In this document: positions 54,596-63,151 of the stretch, one piece after another
How positions within the stretch are numbered: position 1 is the stretch's first letter
Layout of the letters: every line of letters begins with the position of its first letter
Origin: an uncultured Lachnospiraceae bacterium
Lineage (GTDB): Bacteria; Bacillota_A; Clostridia; Lachnospirales; Lachnospiraceae
Assembly: GCA_910577835.1 (NCBI GenBank)
Contig: CAJTOU010000016.1
Span: 1 to 64,000, forward strand
Length of the DNA: 64,000 nt
Direction of reading: 5' to 3'
The notes under the pieces: generated by a model
The model's input: only the letters and a program-made list of their open reading frames with translations
The model's database searches: none
What the model was told of the DNA's origin: nothing
Program-made: the position numbers and the translations under genes

Positions 54596-54940
54596 ATGAT
54601 ATTAAAATTATCTGACCGAATACGGGAAATGAGAGAGAGAAACGAAATGACACAATCTGATTTGGCACGCTGTCTGAATATTACAAGAGCAAGTGTCAAT
54701 GCATGGGAAATGGGAATCTCTATTCCTGCAACTGAGAAAATTGTGGAGCTCGCTAAATTGTTTCATATCTCCACTGATTTTCTGCTTGGAATGACATCTT
54801 CTGAAACAGTAAATTTGGAAAACTATGGAGTAAAAGAAAAAGAAATCATATATCATTTGCTGAATTATTTTGATGCTGTCTGTGCAACATCAGGAAAAGA
54901 AGAGAGAGCTTCTTTTCCTGACAAGAATGGTTTGTTATAG
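54596..54940 (+). CDS. XRE-family transcriptional regulator
   Basis: A 114-residue protein with an N-terminal XRE helix-turn-helix (residues ~5-62): RIREMRERNEMTQSDLARCL, NITRASVNAWEMGISIPATE and LAKLFHISTDFLLGM. The last ~45 residues are not recognised. AAGGAG precedes the ATG. It faces the propeller-like gene, whose stop is 8 bp away. Confidence 0.92.
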   Translation: MILKLSDRIREMRERNEMTQSDLARCLNITRASVNAWEMGISIPATEKIVELAKLFHISTDFLLGMTSSETVNLENYGVKEKEIIYHLLNYFDAVCATSGKEERASFPDKNGLL

Positions 54941-54948
54941 ACCACTGA

Positions 54949-55965
54949 TTATAAAACTATTTTTTTCAAATCCAGACCACAAATATGGTCGATTTGATTT
55001 TTTGAATTTCCTCCCTTTGGAGCCGGATTGTCATAATATACACGGGAAGCGGATTCAAAAACAGCAAACAGGATTTCATTACGATAAGGGTATGTCTGCT
55101 CTATCATGACAGGCATACCTATTCTCTTTTTCGGTTTCCCAAAAAAGTCAGCTTTTTTCAGTTCTTCATATGGATATATCAGAAGCTTTGAGCCTCTTTC
55201 AAAAAACATACTGTGGCTTCGTCTTCCATATGACTGACTGAAAACTGCATATTTTTGAGAAGCTGTTTTTATAAAGCTGACACCTTGAATATAATCTCTT
55301 GTATTGCAGCCATATAGAGGTTTCAAAGTGTTTCCTTCTGTAACTTCCGGCTGACCAAGAGCATTTAATGGTATAGTATAAAATCTGCCAGCTTTTGTCT
55401 TGCTGAAATAACCGACGCACAACAGATTGTCATGTATGGTAAGATAAGAGCTTCTTGGCAGTTCTGCCAGATAAAACAGTGAAAAAGAGGATTCAGAAAG
55501 AGCGGTTCCTTCTTTTTGTTTTAAAACAGTATTAAGGGCAACGCACATCAGACGTGCAGTACTTTTTCCCGGTTCATCACAGGAAATCCACACATATCCG
55601 CTTTGAGGATGAAAGGCGATTCCGCCTGCATGAACAGGCTCTATCCCGATTGTTTTTACATAACTTCCGTCCTTTATATTCAGTACAGCCAGGGCAGTTT
55701 TGGCAGAAGCCGGTTTATGCGCATAGGAAGTCATCAAAAGATATTGATTGGCGCAGCATAAGCCCTGTGGAACCATTTGGCTGCTGTGGATATTGTCAAT
55801 AGTAGTCCATTCTAGCCCGGAAATCGGGATATCAATATTAGTTAAAATCAGATTCTTAAAAGCCTTGTAGCGGCGGGCCTTTAAATGTTTTTGATTTAAC
55901 ATGGAATATATATCACCATAAATTCTTGGAGCCGTACTGGCAGCCGTATGGTCTGAAAAATTCAT
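54949..55965 (-). CDS. Protein of unknown function, propeller-like
   Basis: A 338-residue soluble protein without signal peptide. Repeated beta-rich segments such as GGIAFHPQSGYVWISCDEPG, SYLTIHDNLLCVGYFSKTKA and YIQGVSFIKTASQKYAVFSQ look like blades of a beta-propeller; the family is not recognised. AGGAGG lies upstream of the ATG. Convergent with the XRE gene. Confidence 0.7.
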   Translation of the reverse strand: MNFSDHTAASTAPRIYGDIYSMLNQKHLKARRYKAFKNLILTNIDIPISGLEWTTIDNIHSSQMVPQGLCCANQYLLMTSYAHKPASAKTALAVLNIKDGSYVKTIGIEPVHAGGIAFHPQSGYVWISCDEPGKSTARLMCVALNTVLKQKEGTALSESSFSLFYLAELPRSSYLTIHDNLLCVGYFSKTKAGRFYTIPLNALGQPEVTEGNTLKPLYGCNTRDYIQGVSFIKTASQKYAVFSQSYGRRSHSMFFERGSKLLIYPYEELKKADFFGKPKKRIGMPVMIEQTYPYRNEILFAVFESASRVYYDNPAPKGGNSKNQIDHICGLDLKKIVL

Positions 55966-56309
55966 AAGTTTGCCTCCTGTTGAAAAATAAAATTTATAAA
56001 ATATATTCTGTTTTTGATTTATTTTTTCATATTCTTTTTAAACTGTCAACTTTTTTCTAATATAATAGCGATTGCCTGCGTATTACAAAATAATTTCTTA
56101 AATATAAAAGTCAAAAAATAAAAAATCAATACAAAAGCTGCATGTCACAAAGCAATTTCCCATTAAACAAAAAACTGGACAACTCTCCCATTATATGTTA
56201 AACTTTACTCCAGAATATGCATAATCTTTTCTGTCAAAAAGACAGAAAATAGTTAAGAAGAACAACAGAAAAAAGCATATTTGCATTATATTGCAGGAGG
56301 ATTTGAAGG
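55966..56309. other. Divergent intergenic region upstream of proS
   Basis: AT-rich, with one clear hairpin TTTTCTGTC-AAAAA-GACAGAAAA near 56232-56254. I looked for a T-box leader, which often precedes tRNA synthetase genes, and did not find its conserved parts. A strong GGAGG precedes proS. Confidence 0.55.
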
Positions 56310-57740
56310 ATGGCAGCAGACAAAAAGGTTGAAGCGATTACCTCTATGGAGGAGGATTTTGCGCAGTGGTATACAGATATTGTAAAAAAGGCAGAACTTA
56401 TGGATTATTCCAGCGTTAAGGGCTGCATGATTTTTAAACCCGCAGGCTATGCCCTCTGGGAAAATATTCAGCAGGAGCTTGACAGAAGATTTAAGGAAAC
56501 GGGCGTACAAAATGTATATATGCCGATGTTTATTTCGGAAAGCCTTTTAGAGAAGGAAAAAGACCATGTAGAAGGATTTGCGCCGGAGGTGGCATGGGTG
56601 ACCCAGGGAGGCTTGCAGCCTCTTCAGGAAAAAATGTGTGTACGGCCAACTTCTGAAACACTTTTCTGCGATTTTTATAAAAATGATATTCAGTCATATA
56701 GAGATTTGCCAAAAGTATATAATCAGTGGTGTTCTGTGGTAAGGTGGGAAAAGGAAACCAGACCGTTTCTGCGTTCCAGAGAATTTTTGTGGCAGGAGGG
56801 TCATACAGCTCATGCAACTGCTGAGGAGGCAGAAGAGAGAACATTGCAAATGCTTGATATTTATGCAGATTTTTGTGAAGAGTTTCTCGCAATTCCTGTG
56901 ATGAAGGGAAAAAAGACAGAAAAGGAAAAATTTGCCGGTGCGGAAGCTACCTATACCATTGAGGCGCTTATGCATGACGGAAAGGCGCTTCAGTCAGGAA
57001 CAAGCCATAATTTTGGCAATGGCTTTGCAAAGGCATTTGATATCCAGTATACAGATAAGGATAATAAATTAAAATATGTGTATCAGACCTCGTGGGGAGC
57101 AAGCACAAGATTAATCGGAGGGGTAATTATGGTTCATGGAGATGATAACGGCCTTGTGCTTCCGCCAAAACTTGCACCAGTTCAGGTAATGATTGTACCG
57201 ATTATGCAGAAGAAGGAAGGCGTGCTTGACAAGGCTTTCGAGCTGAGAGATACTTTATCCGAATTTCGTGTAAAAGTAGATAATACAGACAAGAGTCCGG
57301 GCTTTAAGTTTGCCGAGCAGGAGATGAGAGGAATTCCTGTCAGAGTTGAAATAGGACCAAAGGATATTCAGGCAAATCAGGCAGTTCTTGTCAGAAGAGA
57401 TACCAGTGAAAAAATGATTGTTTCATTGGAGGAAATTGCCGCAAAAATAAAAGAACTTTTGCAGACCATACAAACAGATATGTTTGAAAAGGCAAAAGCA
57501 CGCAGAGATGCCAGCATAAGTACTGCGGTAAATTATGAGGAGTTTAAAGATGCCGTAAAGAACAAACCGGGCTTTATCAAAGCGATGTGGTGCGGAAATC
57601 AGGCATGTGAGGATAAAATCAAGGAGGATACGACTGCTACGTCAAGATGTATGCCATTTGTGCAGGAACAGCTGTCAGATGTATGTGTATGCTGTGGAAA
57701 ACAGGCAAAGCATATGGTATACTGGGGCAAGGCATATTAA
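56310..57740 (+). CDS. proS: Prolyl-tRNA synthetase, archaeal/eukaryotic-like short type
   Basis: Class II synthetase attaching proline to tRNA-Pro. The 476-residue length and lack of an editing insert match ProS type 3. Motif 2 region VRPTSETLFCDFYKND and WCSVVRWEKETRPFLRSREF, TSHNFGNGFAKAFDI and WGASTRLIGGVIMVHGD are present; the C-terminal zinc-binding-like CGNQACEDKI and CVCCGKQAK and terminal Tyr are typical of this type. AGGAGG precedes the ATG. cca follows 9 bp downstream. Confidence 0.96.
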   Translation: MAADKKVEAITSMEEDFAQWYTDIVKKAELMDYSSVKGCMIFKPAGYALWENIQQELDRRFKETGVQNVYMPMFISESLLEKEKDHVEGFAPEVAWVTQGGLQPLQEKMCVRPTSETLFCDFYKNDIQSYRDLPKVYNQWCSVVRWEKETRPFLRSREFLWQEGHTAHATAEEAEERTLQMLDIYADFCEEFLAIPVMKGKKTEKEKFAGAEATYTIEALMHDGKALQSGTSHNFGNGFAKAFDIQYTDKDNKLKYVYQTSWGASTRLIGGVIMVHGDDNGLVLPPKLAPVQVMIVPIMQKKEGVLDKAFELRDTLSEFRVKVDNTDKSPGFKFAEQEMRGIPVRVEIGPKDIQANQAVLVRRDTSEKMIVSLEEIAAKIKELLQTIQTDMFEKAKARRDASISTAVNYEEFKDAVKNKPGFIKAMWCGNQACEDKIKEDTTATSRCMPFVQEQLSDVCVCCGKQAKHMVYWGKAY

Positions 57741-57749
57741 AAAGGGGTT

Positions 57750-58943
57750 ATGAAAATAAATTTACCATATAATGTAAAAAAGATTATATCCGTTTTGGAG
57801 GAGAATGGTTTTGAGGCGTATGCCGTAGGGGGCTGCGTAAGAGACAGTCTGATTGGGAAAAAGCCTGATGACTGGGATATTGCCTGTTCTGCAAAACCGG
57901 AGCAGGTAAAGGCGTTATTTCATAAAACCATTGATACAGGGATAAGACACGGAACAGTTACCGTCATGATGAAGCATGTGGGATATGAGGTGACTACTTA
58001 TCGGATAGACGGCGAGTATGTAGACGGCAGACACCCTAAAAAGGTGATATTTACACCCAGTCTTACAGAAGATTTAAAAAGGCGGGATTTTACCATAAAT
58101 GCAATGGCATACAGTGACCGTACCGGTATTGTGGATATATTTGACGGAGTGGGGGATTTGAAGAAAAAAGTGATTCGCTGTGTGGGCAATCCAAATGAAC
58201 GTTTTGGAGAGGATGCACTTCGAATTTTAAGAGCAGTCCGCTTCAGCGCACAGCTTGGATTTTCTATTGAGGAGAAAACCATGCAGGCTGCAAAGGAGCT
58301 TGCCGAAAATCTGAAAAAAATCAGTCGGGAGCGTATTCATACAGAGCTTGACAAACTGATTATGTCAAAACATCCGGACCATGTGAAGTTGCTGGAAAGC
58401 CTGGATATTCTGCCTCACATTTTTTTAGGATATGTATGCCATGGAGAGACAGCGGCTTTGGCAGACAGACTTATGCGCAGTGATAAAGAGCATTATATCC
58501 GATGGGCGCTTTTTATTACCAGTATTTCCTTTGAAAATCTGCTGGAAAGCCTGAAATTTGATAATAAATCCATAAAAATCTGTAATATAATGAAAAAATA
58601 CGCAGATGAAGAGCTGAGAGCAGATAAGGCGTACGTGAGACGTATGATAGTAAAAACAGGAAAAGATATTTTCAGGCAGTATTATCTGCCCTTTCGAAGA
58701 GTACTTGGAAATACCTCAGAAGAATTACTAAGACAGGTTGAGAAAGCATATGATGACATTATAGAAAGTGGAGACTGTCTGTCTCTGCGGGAGATGAAGA
58801 TAAACGGAAATGACTTGAAGGAAGCAGGGATTGCAGAGGGGGAAAGAGTAGGAGAGATATTAAACGCCCTGCTTTATCAGGTATTGGAGGACACTTCTGT
58901 AAATGACAGAGATAGATTGCTGGAACTGGCAAAAATTTTATGA
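57750..58943 (+). CDS. cca: CCA tRNA nucleotidyltransferase
   Basis: Adds or repairs the 3' CCA of tRNAs. The 397-residue class II enzyme has AYAVGGCVRDSLIGKKPDDW and DIACSA (metal-binding DxD), GIRHGTVTV, RRDFTINAMAY and EDALRILRAVRF, followed by the head/neck helices. A bacterial HD domain is not evident. AAGGGG precedes the ATG. Probably transcribed with proS. Confidence 0.94.
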   Translation: MKINLPYNVKKIISVLEENGFEAYAVGGCVRDSLIGKKPDDWDIACSAKPEQVKALFHKTIDTGIRHGTVTVMMKHVGYEVTTYRIDGEYVDGRHPKKVIFTPSLTEDLKRRDFTINAMAYSDRTGIVDIFDGVGDLKKKVIRCVGNPNERFGEDALRILRAVRFSAQLGFSIEEKTMQAAKELAENLKKISRERIHTELDKLIMSKHPDHVKLLESLDILPHIFLGYVCHGETAALADRLMRSDKEHYIRWALFITSISFENLLESLKFDNKSIKICNIMKKYADEELRADKAYVRRMIVKTGKDIFRQYYLPFRRVLGNTSEELLRQVEKAYDDIIESGDCLSLREMKINGNDLKEAGIAEGERVGEILNALLYQVLEDTSVNDRDRLLELAKIL

Positions 58944-58962
58944 AAAGTCATAAAAATAAAAC

Positions 58963-58991
58963 TTGATAATATAATGAAAATAGGATATACT
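58963..58991 (+). promoter_or_regulatory. Promoter of the 6S RNA
   Basis: TTGATA and TATACT with 17-bp spacing; transcription should start near 58998. Confidence 0.82.
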
Positions 58992-58997
58992 ATTCCT

Positions 58998-59236
58998 AAA
59001 GAAAGATGTGTGTAATTCCTGAGGTGTTCGACAACCCCGCATATTTTGAACCTACATTTGTTTAAACGGGATTCCTATATTGCAGGCACGATGGAAAGCC
59101 TCCTTCGAGTGGACTTCAGAATGTCTCGCTGCGGTTGCCCACCTAGCTCGGCTAGGACTCAAAAATGCGGGACCGGCATTTCGGGATACATACGAAAGTC
59201 AGAGCTGTCATATACTTGAGTGTATGACAGCTTTTT
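58998..59236 (+). ncRNA. ssrS: 6S RNA
   Basis: 6S RNA binds RNA polymerase-sigma A and changes promoter use in stationary phase. The region has TTCCTGAGGTGTTCGACAAC at its 5' side, matching the conserved 5' region of Firmicutes 6S, CTACATTTGTTTAAACGGGA, then the inner stems (CACCTAGCTCGGCTAGG) and GGACCGGCATTTCGGGA at the 3' side. The closing stem (GTGTGTA with TACATAC) and the internal bubble fit the family. It ends in a hairpin AGCTGTCATA-TGACAGCT with a T run (59203-59236), so the primary transcript is about 240 bases. Calls come from recognition of conserved segments, not a covariance search. Confidence 0.85.
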
Positions 59237-59269
59237 CAATCGTGAAGGATGCTTTAATGGAGGAAACTT

Positions 59270-61588
59270 ATGCGAAATAAGAAACTGATTATTTTGTTGC
59301 TGATATGTATTGTTGCAATGATTTCCGTCGTTGTTTACAGAGGTCTGTCAAAAAAAGAAAAAAATCCGCAGGAAAGTGTCGTTACCACAGGGCAGGCAGC
59401 GAGGGCGGTCGCCCTTTTAAAGGCGTCTGAGGAGGAATGCGGCGCAGCGCAGAATCATTTTACCAAAGGCGAAGAGTGGTATATGCCTTATATGAATCTG
59501 ATGTATGACAGAGGATATTTTGACGAAAAGCAGATGATGCCTTCCACAAAGGAAGCAACGGCACCGTTTACATATGAAAAACTGGGGTATCTTTTTGAAA
59601 ATATGGATATTACGGATAAAGAGCTTTTATCTTATGTGAAAAACAATAAGGCGGCAAAGGCGATTTCAAATTCTCAGTGGGCAGTTATTTTTGGAAAGCT
59701 GGCAGATTATACGGCAGGCGGGCAGACGAGGGAAGAGGAATTTAATGTAGTAGCGACTGTGTCAAATGTCTCTTCGCTGGAACCGTGGAATGTAGTGACC
59801 ACCATAGGAAATTATATTTTTACAGGATTATCCATGGATTATTATATAGATAAGAGAATTAAAGTGATTACCAAGGAAAATCAGATTTTGTGCGTAAAGG
59901 AAATTGTTTCAAGAGAGATTGTTTACCCAAATACTCTGGTGACAAGCATGGAAAGTGGAAAGATGAATGCATTTGTCAATGGAGTAATCAGGACATTTGA
60001 AATTGATGATAAAGAGGCTTCAAAAACAAATGCAGTAATGGATATCAGGCTGAAAAACGGAAAAGTGTCTGACTGCAGTGAAAAGCAAAATTATGTCAGC
60101 GGAAAGCTTTTGAAATATACAGATACTTCTGTTGATGTGGAGGGGCAGGGGGCTTTTGAAATCGGAGAAGGATTTCGTATTTATAAAACCTATGGAAATA
60201 TAGAAACAAGAACACTGTATGACCTAGTAGTAGGATATGATGTACAGAAATTTGTGGTGGAAGACGGAAAAATATGTGCCATATTGATTGACAGAAATTT
60301 TGTAGCAGAAAATATTCGGGTAATTATAAGAAATAATGGATTTCAGGATATTTATCATGAGAATGTGCTTATTTCCTCAGATAAGGAATTTGAGTTTTCC
60401 TATGGAGGAGAAAAGAGAGTTTTTCAGGCAGGTGAAGAATATACTGTGACACCTGACAGTAAATATCTCGAAAGCGGAACTCTGAAAATTTCTGCTGCCG
60501 GTTCTGACGGAAAGGTTACTATTAAATCTCTGGAAAGAGGATATGGAACACCGAGTTACCGGGGAACAATTGAAATTATGAAAACAGAAAGCGGTCTGGT
60601 AATTATTAATGAGCTGCCATTAGAGGAATATCTTTATGCAGTAGTGCCGAGTGAAATGCCATATACATATAATGCAGAGGCTTTAAAGGCGCAGGCAATA
60701 TGCGCGAGAAGCTATGCCTATAAACATATGCTGTCCAATGCATATGCTTATCTGGGGGCCCATGTTGATGACAGTACAAGATTTCAGGTGTATAATAATT
60801 CCAGTGAACAGGCAACTACAAATCAGGCAGTGAATGACACTTATGGACAGATTATGACATGTAACGGGGAGCCAATCAGTGCGTTTTTCTATTCTACCTC
60901 CTGTGGAAGTGGAACGGATGCTTTGATTTGGGGAGGTTCCGGCTACGATTACATCAAGGGAAGACTTCTGACGCTGGAGGCTTCGACGCTGGACCTTACA
61001 GATGAAAAGCAGTTTAAAATGTTTATTATGAATAATTATGATACCTTTGACAGAGAGTATAGCTGGTATCGCTGGAATGTTACGGTACCTCTGGAGACTA
61101 TTACACAGTCAGTAAATGAAAAGGTGGCATCGCTTTATGCTTCAGGTCCGGAAAAAGTGCTGACGCTGGAGGGAGAAAATTATGTCAGCAGAGAGATAAG
61201 TTCCGTGGGTAATGTTTTATCTATGGAGACAGGAACGAGAGGAACCGGAGGAGTTTTAAACGAGATTGTGATACATGGAGATGAGGCGACAGTAATGATA
61301 AAGACAGAGTCATTTATACGAAATATTTTTAATCTGTCAGGAATTGCCATTCATAAAAACGATGAGAGCATAGTGGATACATTTACTTCACTTCCAAGTG
61401 CATATTTTGCGATTGAGGAGGTCAGAGAGGGAGAGACACTGACCGGATACCGGATGAACGGCGGGGGTTATGGACATGGAGCCGGCATGAGTCAGAATGG
61501 GGCGAATACAATGGGAAATAATGGAATGGGATATCAGGATATATTGAATTTCTTTTACAGTAATATTACCATTGAAAGTATTTATTAA
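59270..61588 (+). CDS. SpoIID/LytB domain protein
   Basis: A 772-residue protein with an N-terminal membrane anchor or signal (residues ~4-22). The C-terminal SpoIID domain (residues ~425-770) has LPLEEYLYAVVPSEMP with the catalytic-type Glu462, LKAQAICARSYAYKHM, YSTSCGSGTD and GYGHGAGMSQNGANTMG. The N-terminal ~400 residues are unrecognised. SpoIID-type enzymes cleave denuded glycan strands in engulfment; LytB-type relatives modify wall hydrolases. GGAGG precedes the ATG. Confidence 0.88.
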   Translation: MRNKKLIILLLICIVAMISVVVYRGLSKKEKNPQESVVTTGQAARAVALLKASEEECGAAQNHFTKGEEWYMPYMNLMYDRGYFDEKQMMPSTKEATAPFTYEKLGYLFENMDITDKELLSYVKNNKAAKAISNSQWAVIFGKLADYTAGGQTREEEFNVVATVSNVSSLEPWNVVTTIGNYIFTGLSMDYYIDKRIKVITKENQILCVKEIVSREIVYPNTLVTSMESGKMNAFVNGVIRTFEIDDKEASKTNAVMDIRLKNGKVSDCSEKQNYVSGKLLKYTDTSVDVEGQGAFEIGEGFRIYKTYGNIETRTLYDLVVGYDVQKFVVEDGKICAILIDRNFVAENIRVIIRNNGFQDIYHENVLISSDKEFEFSYGGEKRVFQAGEEYTVTPDSKYLESGTLKISAAGSDGKVTIKSLERGYGTPSYRGTIEIMKTESGLVIINELPLEEYLYAVVPSEMPYTYNAEALKAQAICARSYAYKHMLSNAYAYLGAHVDDSTRFQVYNNSSEQATTNQAVNDTYGQIMTCNGEPISAFFYSTSCGSGTDALIWGGSGYDYIKGRLLTLEASTLDLTDEKQFKMFIMNNYDTFDREYSWYRWNVTVPLETITQSVNEKVASLYASGPEKVLTLEGENYVSREISSVGNVLSMETGTRGTGGVLNEIVIHGDEATVMIKTESFIRNIFNLSGIAIHKNDESIVDTFTSLPSAYFAIEEVREGETLTGYRMNGGGYGHGAGMSQNGANTMGNNGMGYQDILNFFYSNITIESIY

Positions 61589-61608
61589 AGATTTTTATAT
61601 TTTGTAAA

Positions 61609-61700
61609 ACATGAGGCTGTCAGGTTGAGAATAAGGTCTGCAAAATGTTGAGAAGAGATAGATTTGCAGTGATTTTTACAATGACAGACTCATGTTTTTT
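61609..61700 (+). terminator. Long terminator hairpin between convergent genes
   Basis: Arms ACATGAGGCTGTCA and TGACAGACTCATGT form an outer stem with a mismatch; an inner TCTGCAAAAT pairs with ATTTGCAG. Six Ts follow. It ends the SpoIID gene. Confidence 0.7.
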
Positions 61701-61761
61701 ATAATATATCATTCATTTTTGCCTGTTCTTTTGTTTCATTTAAAAGGACAGAAAAATCAGT

Positions 61762-63141
61762 TTATGATTGATTGCGTAACATAAGTTCTTTTTTGATGTT
61801 TTGATTTTCTGCGAGGGTGTTAAGCACTTCACCAAGACTGAGTTCGTCTAATCGGGAGATAAGATGTGCATAGGTGTCTGGAAAATCCTTTTCTCTGAAA
61901 ATCAGTGTATTTCCGGGAATTCTGTGTTCATCTGCAAGGGTATCAAGGTCATCTGTGGAAAAACTTTCTTCTGATATATCCAGAACAATCGCCCGAATAT
62001 GGGAAAAATCCAGATATTTTCCTCCGGAAAGGGGATAACTTTCCAGACGGGAAACCGTGATATATTCAGAAGAAATAGATTCAATTCCCTCCGAGTAATT
62101 TGCAAGCTCACAGGTAAAAAGAGTACCGGATTCCTCTTCGGAAATAATCATGGAAATAACGAAGCTTCGGTTTTCCAGTTCTCTTGCATCAATTATATGG
62201 CTGCCAGAAACATACAGCTTGTCAAAATTCATTTCTGATAAATAAGTGTATAAATGCGTTGTTTCCAGAAGACCCGGAAGCATCAAAAGAACAATCAGAA
62301 AGAGAAAGGAACAGCCTGTATATATATATGGAAAAAATTTTCGTTTTGGCATTCCATAGTGAAGCTGTGTGGCAATATACATCATCAGACTTATCACAAC
62401 CGAAAGTACTGGATTTATATTATAGGTCAGTTTGGACAGAAGAAACTGAAGCAGGCAAAGCAGATATAAAATAAAGGAAACTTTTAAAAGACTTTTTTTG
62501 GTTTCCTCTGCTTCATGAAAAAACGGTTCCTCCAAAAGCAGATATCCCCATGGACATAAAACCAGAAATGAAAACAGTGCAACCAGAAAAATCTTTAAAA
62601 AATTGCGAAAGCTCAAGTCATATTGAGGCAGAAGAACACCGGAAATTATGGTGAAAAAATTATGATAGTCAATGCAGAATAATTCATAAATCATGCTGAT
62701 AATTACCGGAATAAAAACAAAAATATAAAAAAGCTCACAAAATCTTCCACGTATTTCAATTCCTTTTCTGCTGATAAAAAACGCAAAAAGGAAAATAACA
62801 GCAGCACTGAAAATAACATTTGTGTTTGGAAGAAGAAATTCACGCACATATTTCATCAGCATAAGTGCGCCAAAGCCAAGAAGTAAAAAGGCTTTGACAG
62901 CAGATTTTATGCGGATATATTTTTTCAAGGTTCCCTCTTTTGTTCCTCTTTCATATATATGAAATACAAGAATAAGATACAAACAACTGCATGCAAATAT
63001 AGCAGATATAAGCACAAATCCTGTCAGGATATCCAGCTTTTCAGCAAAATACATGGATAGAAGAAACACAAGACCAGTTTCCTCTGTAAGAATGAGTTTT
63101 TTTATTCCGTTGACAGAAAGTTTATTATTTTCAGAAAACAT
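61762..63141 (-). CDS. GerAB-GerAC fusion, spore germination receptor
   Basis: A 459-residue protein. Residues ~10-300 contain about nine to ten hydrophobic segments in the arrangement of the GerAB (YndE-like) permease subunit, with LTEETGLVFLLSMYFAEK near the N-terminus. Residues ~308-459 resemble the first domain of GerAC: VSGSHIIDARELENRSFVIS, YLDFSHIRAIVLDISEESF and RIPGNTLIFREK. Normally GerAC is a separate lipoprotein; here no lipobox or second GerAC domain is present. AGGAGG precedes the ATG. GerAA lies 10 bp upstream on the same strand, so they form one operon. Confidence 0.75.
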   Translation of the reverse strand: MFSENNKLSVNGIKKLILTEETGLVFLLSMYFAEKLDILTGFVLISAIFACSCLYLILVFHIYERGTKEGTLKKYIRIKSAVKAFLLLGFGALMLMKYVREFLLPNTNVIFSAAVIFLFAFFISRKGIEIRGRFCELFYIFVFIPVIISMIYELFCIDYHNFFTIISGVLLPQYDLSFRNFLKIFLVALFSFLVLCPWGYLLLEEPFFHEAEETKKSLLKVSFILYLLCLLQFLLSKLTYNINPVLSVVISLMMYIATQLHYGMPKRKFFPYIYTGCSFLFLIVLLMLPGLLETTHLYTYLSEMNFDKLYVSGSHIIDARELENRSFVISMIISEEESGTLFTCELANYSEGIESISSEYITVSRLESYPLSGGKYLDFSHIRAIVLDISEESFSTDDLDTLADEHRIPGNTLIFREKDFPDTYAHLISRLDELSLGEVLNTLAENQNIKKELMLRNQS

Positions 63142-63151
63142 AATTTCCTCC

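Noticed and set aside
55966..56309. T-box leader upstream of proS
   Set aside because: The conserved T-box sequence and a long stem I are not seen; only one short hairpin is present.
59080..59280. 66-codon frame over the 6S RNA region
   Set aside because: It lies within conserved RNA sequence, has no ribosome binding site and overlaps the next gene start.
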